Source: Bacteroidota bacterium (GTDB lineage: Bacteria > Bacteroidota > Bacteroidia > Chitinophagales > Chitinophagaceae). From it: a stretch of 5,702 nt of DNA. A model generated the notes under the pieces. The model did not search any database, was not told the origin of the DNA, and worked only from the letters and a program-made list of their open reading frames with translations. Both the position numbers and the translations under genes were made by a program. This document shows positions 1 through 5,334 of the stretch, in pieces. Location of the stretch: positions 1 through 5,702 of the forward strand of contig JAEYOL010000292.1 of assembly GCA_023411775.1 (NCBI GenBank). The letters run 5' to 3'. Positions within the stretch are counted from its first letter, which is position 1, and each line of letters opens with the position of its first letter.

Positions 1-206
1 CGGCTCGGGAAGATGCCGCCTCAGGGCCGGCACGACAACCTGGTAAACCCGTGCTTTGTCAACATAACAAATTTCCAGATCCGGCAACAAGCAACTTTCC
101 GAAACCCCTATCGCCACCACGCTGTCATCCCGGGCGGTACACTTAAGGAGTCTTTGCGGTGAGGTCAACCAGACCCGGGAACTTTCTCTGACGCCCCCAT
201 TTTGCA
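1..206. repeat. Tandem ~206-bp intergenic element, copy 1 (REP/BIME-like)
   Basis: First of two head-to-tail copies with a constant 206-bp offset; over 1-196 against 207-402 I count 16 mismatches and no gaps (about 92% identity). It may begin before the window. It contains two hairpin modules in opposite orientation. One has arms TGCCG (14-18) and CGGCA (28-32). The other has an outer stem TCCCGGG (128-134) with CCCGGGA (174-180) around an inner hairpin at 140-161. Ten of the 16 mismatches cluster in 139-166, in and around that inner hairpin. No convincing ORF was seen. Compared with copy 2, this copy lacks about 22 bp near its right end (after 193), which removes the left arm of a terminal hairpin. 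The family name is inference from architecture. Confidence 0.85.
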
Positions 207-437
207 CGGCTCGGGAAGATACCGGCTCAGGGCCGGCACGACAACCTGGTAAACCCGTGCTTTGACAACATAATAAATTTCCAGTTCCGGCAACAAGCAA
301 CTTTCCGAAACCCCTATCGCCACCACGCTGTCATCCCGGGCGGTGCGCCAAAGGAGTCTTAGTGGCGAGGAAAATCAGACCCGGGAACTTTCTCTTACGC
401 CCAAAAATGGGGTGTGGAAAGCCCCCATTTCAGCGCA
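207..437. repeat. Tandem ~206-bp intergenic element, copy 2 (REP/BIME-like)
   Basis: Second copy of the element, starting with the same CGGCTCGGGAAGAT as position 1. The opposed modules lie at 220-238 and 334-386. The inner hairpin pairs CGCCA (346-350... offset from 140-144 by 206) with TGGCG (363-367), and is better paired here than in copy 1. Homology is ungapped to 402. After that this copy carries about 22 extra bases, then rejoins copy 1 at CCCCCATTT, so its natural right end is near 430-437. A 64-codon ORF starting at 343 lies across the element and the following spacer; it has no family features and I do not consider it a gene. Confidence 0.82.
405..430. other. Hairpin at the right end of repeat copy 2
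   Basis: Perfect 8-bp inverted repeat, AAATGGGG (405-412) and CCCCATTT (423-430), around a 10-nt loop. There is no T-run after it on the + strand. On the - strand the stem is followed by only two further T residues, so it is a weak terminator at best. Copy 1 of the repeat keeps only the right arm (about 194-202), so the hairpin is either an insertion in copy 2 or was deleted from copy 1. Confidence 0.5.
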
Positions 438-562
438 CATTATAACACCTACCAGTACTATTAAATTTAATATTTCGAATTGCCCCAGACCCTTTCGTAT
501 CGCCATTCCGAAAAAGGCTAATAGTTATTCTTATTAAACAAGGTTTTTCACTGACCCACCCT

Positions 563-570
563 TATCTTTG
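563..570 (+). promoter_or_regulatory. Possible Bacteroidota -7 box for the atp operon
   Basis: TATCTTTG matches the Bacteroidota -7 consensus TAnnTTTG exactly. It would start transcription around 576-578, giving a leader of only about 13-15 nt before the atpB ATG. No clear TTG/TTTG -33 box sits at the expected distance; only a run of T at 544-548 is nearby. It is therefore a weak candidate, and the operon could instead be read from further upstream. Confidence 0.35.
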
Positions 571-581
571 CGCCAAATTTC

Positions 582-586
582 AGGAG
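582..586 (+). promoter_or_regulatory. Shine-Dalgarno of atpB
   Basis: AGGAG lies 4 nt before the ATG at 591 and supports that start. It is the only clear Shine-Dalgarno in front of a gene in this window. The other starts have A/T-rich upstream sequence, as is usual in Bacteroidota. Confidence 0.6.
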
Positions 587-590
587 CGGT

Positions 591-1685
591 ATGTCTTTCA
601 GACCTTTCAAATCCTTATCGGTAGCGGCTTTCAGTCTGTTTTGTGTACTTTTTTCTGTGCCTGCCCTGGCGGGTGGTGGCGGAGATCCGGAGGCTAAATT
701 CGAGCCCGGCAAAGCCATGCTGGACCATATCGCGGACGCCCACGAATTCCATTTTTTTTCCATACAAAAAAAGGACGGTCATGATTTCCACGCCACGCTT
801 CCTCTCCCGGTGATCCTGTATTCACCCCAACGGGGGCTGGATATCTTTATGTCGTCCAAATTCCATCATGGTGAGCAGGCCCACAAGGGTTACAAACTGG
901 TAGGCCATGATATCGTTCCGGTCAATGAAGCCGGCGCGGTGGATGAATCAGTAAAAGTCTTCGATTTCTCGCTGACCAAAAACGTGGTGCAAATGTTCCT
1001 GGCCCTGGCGGTATTATTTTTCCTTCTCACCAATATGGCGAAGAAGTACAGGACAGGACAGGGTGTTACTTCGGCCCCTAAAGGATTACAAAATGCAATT
1101 GAGCCTGTGATCATGTTTGTGCGGGATGATATCGCGAAGCCAAACCTCAGCGCCAGCTATCAAAAATACCTGCCCTACCTGCTGACACTTTTCTTTTTTA
1201 TTTTGATCAATAACCTGTTTGGGCTGTTGCCTGGCGCGGCTAATGTTACCGGTAATATTGCTTTTACAGCTGTGTTGGGTATCATTTCCCTCATCGTTAT
1301 CTTGTTTAGCTCTAATAAGCATTTCTGGGGACATATTTTTTGGTTCCCGGGTGTGCCGGTGCCGGTAAAACTGTTGATGTTGCCGGTAGAACTGATGGGT
1401 GTGTTCACCAAACCTTTTGCGTTGATCATCAGGTTGTTTGCCAACATGACGGCCGGCCACATCATCATCCTGAGTTTTGTGAGCCTGATCTTTATTTTCA
1501 CCGAGATGACAAAAACTGCCGGGGTGGCTTTTACACCGGTGTCGATCGCTTTCGCCGTATTTATATACCTGATTGAATTACTGGTGGCATTTATCCAGGC
1601 TTATATATTCACGAATCTTACTGCGGTGTTTATCAGCCAGGCGATCGGTGATCACCATTTTGAAGAAGACGTAGTACATCATTAA
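591..1685 (+). CDS. atpB: F-type ATP synthase subunit a (AtpB), with N-terminal periplasmic extension
   Basis: This 364-residue integral membrane subunit forms the proton half-channels against the c ring. Residues 1-27 look like a signal peptide (hydrophobic core about 11-23, cleavage near ALA-GGGG). A His-rich soluble segment (about 40-125, with HEFHF at 51-55) follows, then a predicted first helix near 132-148 and further helices from about 191 to 346. The essential arginine is R281 in IIRLFANMTAGH (E. coli R210), with N285 matching N214 and Q336 matching Q252. H290 stands where E. coli has E219, and E329 where E. coli has H245, the swapped pair also seen in mitochondrial subunit a. The protein is longer than E. 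coli AtpB (271 residues) because of the N-terminal part, which I regard as typical for Bacteroidota. It heads the operon; atpE follows after 34 bp. No atpI or atpZ is seen upstream. Confidence 0.97.
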   Translation: MSFRPFKSLSVAAFSLFCVLFSVPALAGGGGDPEAKFEPGKAMLDHIADAHEFHFFSIQKKDGHDFHATLPLPVILYSPQRGLDIFMSSKFHHGEQAHKGYKLVGHDIVPVNEAGAVDESVKVFDFSLTKNVVQMFLALAVLFFLLTNMAKKYRTGQGVTSAPKGLQNAIEPVIMFVRDDIAKPNLSASYQKYLPYLLTLFFFILINNLFGLLPGAANVTGNIAFTAVLGIISLIVILFSSNKHFWGHIFWFPGVPVPVKLLMLPVELMGVFTKPFALIIRLFANMTAGHIIILSFVSLIFIFTEMTKTAGVAFTPVSIAFAVFIYLIELLVAFIQAYIFTNLTAVFISQAIGDHHFEEDVVHH

Positions 1686-1719
1686 GCATCAATTTTTTAT
1701 TAATTATAAAATCAGAATC

Positions 1720-1971
1720 ATGGATTTAATGAACATCCTGTTAGAGGTTTCCGGAAGCTGGTCACACTTTGGTGGTGCGATCGGTGCAGGACTTGCTGCG
1801 ATCGGTGCCGGTATTGGTATCGGACAGATCGGTAAGGGCGCAACTGAGGCTATTGCCCGTCAGCCGGAAGCTGCCAACGACATCCGTGGTGCAATGATTC
1901 TTACAGCCGCCTTCGTAGAGGGTGTTGCGCTGTTTGCGGTAATCGCCGGTCTGCTGGCGGTACTGAGCTAA
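1720..1971 (+). CDS. atpE: F-type ATP synthase subunit c (AtpE)
   Basis: An 83-residue hairpin of two membrane helices that oligomerises into the proton-driven rotor ring. Helix 1 (about 16-38) carries the Gly-rich packing motif GAGIGIG; the polar loop has the conserved ARQPEA (46-51) that contacts gamma/epsilon; helix 2 (about 57-82) carries the ion-binding carboxylate E67 in FVEGVALF. The pocket looks proton-type: the position matching Ilyobacter Q32 is I34, and E67 is followed by G68, not Ser/Thr. Q36 is two residues away from the Na+-ligand position. Length is normal for the family. The ATG lies 34 bp after the atpB stop, with no Shine-Dalgarno (A/T-rich upstream). A hairpin in the gap to atpF may help the high c-subunit dose, which is inference. 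Confidence 0.97.
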   Translation: MDLMNILLEVSGSWSHFGGAIGAGLAAIGAGIGIGQIGKGATEAIARQPEAANDIRGAMILTAAFVEGVALFAVIAGLLAVLS

Positions 1972-1995
1972 TCATGCATTTCCACAAACACAGTG

Positions 1996-2026
1996 CTGTA
2001 CCCAAAGCACAGGGCGGAGGGTACAG
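1996..2026 (+). other. Hairpin in the atpE-atpF gap (possible mRNA processing or attenuation site)
   Basis: Perfect 8-bp inverted repeat CTGTACCC (1996-2003) and GGGTACAG (2019-2026), with a 15-nt loop and a possible extra G-U pair outside. A competing, shorter hairpin, GTGCT (1993-1997) with AGCAC (2006-2010), shares bases 1996-1997, so only one can form at a time. Only a weak T stretch (TTGCTTTT, 2027-2034) follows, so I do not call it a terminator. The 94-bp gap has no other recognisable feature. Confidence 0.5.
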
Positions 2027-2065
2027 TTGCTTTTAAAATGAATTAAGACCTATAATATTTTTTGT

Positions 2066-2560
2066 ATGAGTTTGCTAACTCCCCATCTTGGTTTTTTTGT
2101 CTGGACCCTGGTAGCATTTATCGTTGTGTTGCTGCTGCTACGCAAATTTGCCTGGAAGCCTATCCTGAAATCGCTGAATGAAAGAGAAAGCAATATTGCT
2201 AACTCGATCGCAGCAGCTGAAAAAGTAAGGGCTGAAATGTCGCAGATGAAAAGCGAGAACGAAGCTTTGCTCGCCAAAGCACGTGAAGAAAGAACGGCGA
2301 TGCTGAAGGAAGCCCGCGAGATCAGGGATAAGATCATCAGCGATGCCAAAGAGCAATCAAAAGTGGAAGCAGGAAAGATCCTTTCCGATGCACAGGCGGC
2401 TATCAACGTGCAAAAGATGGCAGCATTGACCGACCTGAAAAACCAGGTAGGTAAACTGGTGATCGAGATCAGTGAGAAGGTATTGAGAAAAGAATTGGGC
2501 AACCAATCCAGCCAGGAAGCTTTTATCAGGGAAATGGTTGATGAAGTTAAACTTAATTAA
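2066..2560 (+). CDS. atpF: F-type ATP synthase subunit b (AtpF)
   Basis: A 164-residue peripheral-stalk subunit, present as a dimer, joining subunit a to delta and the alpha3beta3 head. One N-terminal membrane helix spans about 9-26. The KFAWKPI turn (27-33) and NER (38-40) follow, with R40 at the place of the conserved E. coli R36. The rest (about 38-160) is highly charged, Ala/Glu/Lys-rich helix expected to form the coiled coil, with runs such as AKAREERTAMLKEAREIRDK. The C-terminal part (about 128-160) is the delta-binding region by family knowledge. Length is close to the usual 156-170. The ATG at 2066 is preceded by an A/T-rich stretch without Shine-Dalgarno; starting here keeps the whole membrane helix. 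Only one b-type gene is present, so the dimer should be homomeric. Confidence 0.96.
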   Translation: MSLLTPHLGFFVWTLVAFIVVLLLLRKFAWKPILKSLNERESNIANSIAAAEKVRAEMSQMKSENEALLAKAREERTAMLKEAREIRDKIISDAKEQSKVEAGKILSDAQAAINVQKMAALTDLKNQVGKLVIEISEKVLRKELGNQSSQEAFIREMVDEVKLN

Positions 2561-2640
2561 TTTGAAAATTTGAAGATTTGAAAATGTGCAAATGATCAGC
2601 GCACTAATTTTCAAATTTTCAAATTGCCACATTATCAAAT
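2559..2640. repeat. Octamer-phased inverted repeat in the atpF-atpH gap
   Basis: A long inverted repeat fills almost the whole gap: arms 2559-2578 and 2606-2625 match at 19 of 20 positions, the exception (2575) being a G-U pair in RNA, with a 27-nt loop. Both arms are built from 8-bp units. TTTGAAAA, TTTGAAGA, TTTGAAAA and TGTGCAAA run from 2561 to 2592. TTTTCAAA twice, then TTGCCACA and TTATCAAA, run from 2608 to 2639. Inside the loop GTGC (2586-2589) can pair with GCAC (2601-2604). It starts inside the last bases of atpF and ends just before the atpH start. Similar TTTGAAAA-based intergenic repeats are, to my recollection, common in Bacteroidota genomes. Confidence 0.85.
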
Positions 2641-2648
2641 TTGTATAA

Positions 2649-3212
2649 ATGCTTAATCCTCGTTTAGCAACCCGTTACGCGAAATCACTGCTCGACCTTG
2701 CGGTTGAGAGGGGTGAACTGGAAAAGGTATTTGCCGATATGGAGTACCTGCAGGCGGTATGTAAGGGTCACCGGGAATTTACCAATTTGTTGAAGAGCCC
2801 GATCGTGAACCCGGATACCAAGAAGAAGATCGTGGAAGCGGTAACGGCGGGAAAGATTTCTGAGCTCACAAAATCCTTTAATGCCTTACTGATCAGCAAA
2901 GGCAGGGAAAGCAATTTGCCCGAGATCACCACAGCATTCATCAGGCAGTACAAGGAATTTAAAGATATTCATACCGTAAAGGTTACAACAGCTGTTCCTA
3001 TCAGCGACAGCGTAAGACAGTCAATAAAGGAACAGGTGAAGAAAGCCAGCGGTCATAACAATATAGAACTGGACGAGAAAGTAGATGATGGCATTATTGG
3101 CGGATTCGTATTACAGATCGGCGACAAATTAATTGATGCAAGTATCGCATACGATCTGAGGAATATCGCGAGGCAGTTTGAGAATAATGACTTTATTTAT
3201 AAAATAAGGTAG
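2649..3212 (+). CDS. atpH: F-type ATP synthase subunit delta (AtpH, OSCP homologue)
   Basis: A 187-residue soluble subunit that sits on top of the F1 head and ties it to the b stalk. The N-terminal helical domain (about 1-105) starts with RLATRYAKSLLDLA, the usual delta/OSCP opening, and contains the conserved LLKSP (47-51). The C-terminal domain (about 108-180) carries the family signature: VDDGIIGGFVLQIGDKLIDAS (145-165) fits the PROSITE-type delta pattern, followed by SIAYDLRNIARQF. Length is normal (E. coli 177). The ATG at 2649 is the first in frame after the octamer repeat and begins exactly where the conserved N-terminus should; no Shine-Dalgarno is seen. The gene ends with TAG and is followed by a 140-bp repeat-bearing gap before atpA. 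Assignment is secure from the signature and the position between atpF and atpA. Confidence 0.96.
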   Translation: MLNPRLATRYAKSLLDLAVERGELEKVFADMEYLQAVCKGHREFTNLLKSPIVNPDTKKKIVEAVTAGKISELTKSFNALLISKGRESNLPEITTAFIRQYKEFKDIHTVKVTTAVPISDSVRQSIKEQVKKASGHNNIELDEKVDDGIIGGFVLQIGDKLIDASIAYDLRNIARQFENNDFIYKIR

Positions 3213-3219
3213 GTGACCG

Positions 3220-3293
3220 GGAATTAATAAATGGGAATTAGGAATTAGGACATAACCACTCACGATTCTCGACTCACGTTTCACGACTCATGA
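3220..3293. repeat. Heptamer-phased degenerate repeats in the atpH-atpA gap
   Basis: Two blocks with 7-bp periodicity, four bases apart. Block one (3220-3254) reads GGAATTA, ATAAATG, GGAATTA, GGAATTA, GGACATA. Block two (3259-3293) reads CTCACGA, TTCTCGA, CTCACGT, TTCACGA, CTCATGA. Units in block two differ from CTCACGA by zero to two bases. The rest of the 140-bp gap (3294-3352) is A-rich leader with no Shine-Dalgarno close to the atpA ATG and no TAnnTTTG promoter box. Confidence 0.75.
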
Positions 3294-3352
3294 AACAAAT
3301 AAAGGAATCTCGAAGAAAAAAAATATAAACTACAAACGACAAACATCAAAAT

Positions 3353-4933
3353 ATGGCTGATATTAAACCAGATGAAATAAGTGCCATACTGCGCCAGCAG
3401 TTGAGCAATTTTAACGCCAGCGCCGACCTGGAAGAAGTAGGTAATGTATTACAGATTGGTGACGGGATTGCCCGCGTGTATGGCCTGGGCAATGTTCGTT
3501 ATGGTGAATTGGTTGAATTTGAAAATGGTGTTCGCGCCATCGCGTTGAACCTCGAGGAAGATAATGTGGGTGTGGTATTGATGGGCGACAGTGGCGATGT
3601 AAAAGAAGGCGCCAAAGTACGTCGTACCGGCCAGATCGCTTCCATCAAAGTAGGTGAGGGCATGGTCGGACGTGTGGTTAATACTCTCGGTGAGCCCATC
3701 GACGGTAAAGGGCCCATCACCGGCGAGCGTTATGAAATGCCACTGGAAAGAAAAGCTCCGGGTGTAATTTTCCGTGAGCCTGTAAAAGAGCCCCTTCAAA
3801 CAGGTATCAAAGCCATTGACGCGATGATCCCCATCGGTCGTGGTCAGCGGGAGCTGATCATCGGTGACCGCCAGACTGGTAAAACGGCGATTGCTGTTGA
3901 TACCATCATCAACCAGAGAGAATTTTACAAAGCAGGCAAGCCTGTATATTGTATATATGTAGCCATCGGGCAAAAAGCTTCTACTATCGCAGGTGTGATG
4001 CAAACCCTGCAGGATGCAGGAGCGATGGAGTACACCACCATCGTGGCGGCATCAGCTTCTGACCCTGCACCGTTACAGTTCTATGCTCCATTTGCAGGTG
4101 CTGCGATCGGAGAATTTTTCCGTGATACCGGACGTCCTGCCCTGATCATTTATGATGATCTTTCTAAACAGGCCGTAGCTTATCGTGAGGTATCGTTGTT
4201 GTTGCGCCGGCCTCCAGGTCGTGAGGCTTATCCTGGTGACGTATTCTATCTCCACAGCCGTCTTCTGGAAAGGGCTGCCAAGGTCATCAACGATGACAAC
4301 GTTGCCAAGAACATGAACGATGTACCCGATAGCATCAGGCATTTGGTGAAAGGTGGTGGTTCTTTGACTGCTCTTCCGATCATCGAAACCCAGGCTGGTG
4401 ACGTATCTGCTTATATTCCTACCAACGTGATCTCAATTACAGATGGACAGATATTCCTCGAAACAAACCTGTTCCTCTCGGGTATCCGTCCGGCGATCAA
4501 CGTAGGTATCTCTGTAAGTCGGGTGGGTGGTAACGCGCAGATCAAATCGATGAAGAAGGTGGCAGGTACACTGAAACTTGACCAGGCGCTGTATCGTGAG
4601 ATGGAAGCCTTCTCAAAATTTGGTGGTGACCTGGATGCTGCTACCAAGCAGGTGATCGACAAAGGTGCCCGTAACGTGGAGATATTGAAACAGCCTCAAT
4701 ACACGCCGGTTCCGGTTGAAAAACAGGTGGCGATCATTTACCTGGGTACGAATGGCCTGATCAAAGATGTGGCCGTAAACCGTGTAAAAGAATTCGAAGA
4801 GCATTTCCTTCATGAAATGGAGAATAAGTACCCGGATGTGTTGGCGGAATTCAAAAAAGGAAACCTCCCCGAAAACGGCATCAAGAAAATGGTGGAACTG
4901 GCCAATGAGCTGATCCCCCAGTTTAAATCCTGA
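3353..4933 (+). CDS. atpA: F-type ATP synthase subunit alpha (AtpA)
   Basis: A 526-residue F1 head subunit; three alphas alternate with three betas, bind regulatory (non-catalytic) nucleotide and supply the arginine finger to beta. The N-terminal beta-barrel domain is about 25-95. The nucleotide-binding domain has the P-loop GDRQTGKT (171-178) and Walker B ALIIYDDL (263-270). The alpha/beta family signature PAINVGISVS (380-389) is followed by the arginine finger R390. The helical C-terminal domain runs from about 395. The N-terminal DEISAILRQQL (7-17) is the usual delta-binding helix. It is slightly longer than E. coli alpha (513), partly through extra residues around 312-333 before GGGSLTALPIIETQ. 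The ATG at 3353 gives the standard N-terminus. The stop is TGA, followed in frame by TAA TAA TAG. A strong terminator lies 24 bp after the gene, so atpG is not co-transcribed here. Confidence 0.98.
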   Translation: MADIKPDEISAILRQQLSNFNASADLEEVGNVLQIGDGIARVYGLGNVRYGELVEFENGVRAIALNLEEDNVGVVLMGDSGDVKEGAKVRRTGQIASIKVGEGMVGRVVNTLGEPIDGKGPITGERYEMPLERKAPGVIFREPVKEPLQTGIKAIDAMIPIGRGQRELIIGDRQTGKTAIAVDTIINQREFYKAGKPVYCIYVAIGQKASTIAGVMQTLQDAGAMEYTTIVAASASDPAPLQFYAPFAGAAIGEFFRDTGRPALIIYDDLSKQAVAYREVSLLLRRPPGREAYPGDVFYLHSRLLERAAKVINDDNVAKNMNDVPDSIRHLVKGGGSLTALPIIETQAGDVSAYIPTNVISITDGQIFLETNLFLSGIRPAINVGISVSRVGGNAQIKSMKKVAGTLKLDQALYREMEAFSKFGGDLDAATKQVIDKGARNVEILKQPQYTPVPVEKQVAIIYLGTNGLIKDVAVNRVKEFEEHFLHEMENKYPDVLAEFKKGNLPENGIKKMVELANELIPQFKS

Positions 4934-4956
4934 TAATAATAGTGTCAAAATAGCCT

Positions 4957-4986
4957 AACGGCGGGAGAAACTCCCGCCGTTTTTTT
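4957..4986 (+). terminator. Intrinsic terminator of the atp operon
   Basis: Perfect 11-bp GC-rich stem, AACGGCGGGAG (4957-4967) with CTCCCGCCGTT (4971-4981), closed by an AAA loop and followed by a T-run (seven T at 4980-4986). It begins 24 bp after the atpA stop. The A-side upstream (AAAATAG) does not make it clearly bidirectional, and no convergent gene is visible. Confidence 0.95.
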
Positions 4987-5044
4987 GTCCTGAACTGCTA
5001 AGTGTAAACCCTGATGGGTGGATTTTGTTGTAAGCGGGCCGAAA

Positions 5045-5070
5045 TTATACCATATTTACTCAAGGTATAA
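5045..5070. promoter_or_regulatory. Operator-like palindrome upstream of the secreted-protein gene
   Basis: Perfect inverted repeat TTATACC (5045-5051) and GGTATAA (5064-5070) with a 12-bp spacer, about 75 bp upstream of the candidate promoter. The surroundings hold further related inverted pairs: ATATTTAC (5052-5059) with GTAAATAT (5094-5101), and GTATAAAT (5065-5072) with ATTTATAC (5120-5127). The region is AT-rich, so some pairing by chance is expected. No regulator can be named. Confidence 0.35.
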
Positions 5071-5146
5071 ATAATTGTATGTCAATAGTTATCGTAAATA
5101 TACTACAGAAAATACGGTAATTTATACGAAAAAATCCTCGGAAAAC

Positions 5147-5178
5147 TTGCATGAAGAAAACACGTATTATATCTTGTG
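5147..5178 (+). promoter_or_regulatory. Candidate Bacteroidota promoter for the secreted-protein gene
   Basis: TTG at 5147-5149 and TATCTTGT at 5170-5177 are separated by 20 bp, close to the Bacteroidota layout TTG...TAnnTTTG; the -7 box differs at its last two positions. A start near 5184 would leave a leader of roughly 150 nt before the ATG at 5335. No better match was noticed in 4987-5334. Confidence 0.42.
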
Positions 5179-5212
5179 CTCGAATTCGAAGAAACCCTAA
5201 GTAAACAACGAA

Positions 5213-5267
5213 GATCCGATCCGGAAGCAAGCCAAATTGTCCAGGCCCGTTCTTAAAAGATCGGATT
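5213..5267 (+). other. Possible stem in the 5' leader of the secreted-protein gene
   Basis: ATCCGATC (5214-5221) is perfectly complementary to GATCGGAT (5259-5266), with a G-U pair possible outside (5213 with 5267) and a 37-nt loop. ACCCTAA occurs both before it (5194-5200) and after it (5319-5325), near the ATG. No known riboswitch motif was recognised. Confidence 0.35.
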
Positions 5268-5334
5268 CATTGCGAACCAAGGTTTCGGGAATTGCAGAAG
5301 CCCCTTTAATCTGTCGAACCCTAAAACTAACGTG

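Noticed and set aside
1..206. Protein-like - strand reading of the repeat
   Set aside because: A stretch on the - strand reads open for about 40 codons, but the repeat's differences cluster in hairpins and do not show a coding pattern, and no convincing start with a full-length frame was seen.
343..537. 64-codon + strand ORF
   Set aside because: It starts inside the repeat's hairpin and runs into AT-rich spacer; no family motifs, no Shine-Dalgarno, and the matching part of copy 1 does not preserve the frame as a gene.
1340..1576. 78-codon + strand ORF inside atpB
   Set aside because: Out-of-frame shadow over the most conserved helices of AtpB, with no independent start signals.
1720..1971. 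Sodium-type c ring, suggested by Q36 and Glu67
   Set aside because: When aligned on the ARQPEA loop, the Na+-ligand position is I34, not Q36, and Glu67 is followed by Gly, so the Ser/Thr of the Na+ signature is missing.
2055..2064. TATTTTTTG as a promoter box before atpF
   Set aside because: The spacing is one base too long for TAnnTTTG and it ends one base before the ATG, leaving no room for a transcription start and leader.
3290..3328. 12-codon ORF (MKQIKESRRKKI) before atpA
   Set aside because: The ATG arises from the last degenerate heptamer unit, no Shine-Dalgarno precedes it, and a short Lys/Arg-rich frame is expected in A-rich leader sequence.
3449..4003. 184-codon antisense ORF inside atpA
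   Set aside because: It overlaps a highly conserved gene completely; the translation has no recognisable domain and is explained by atpA codon bias.
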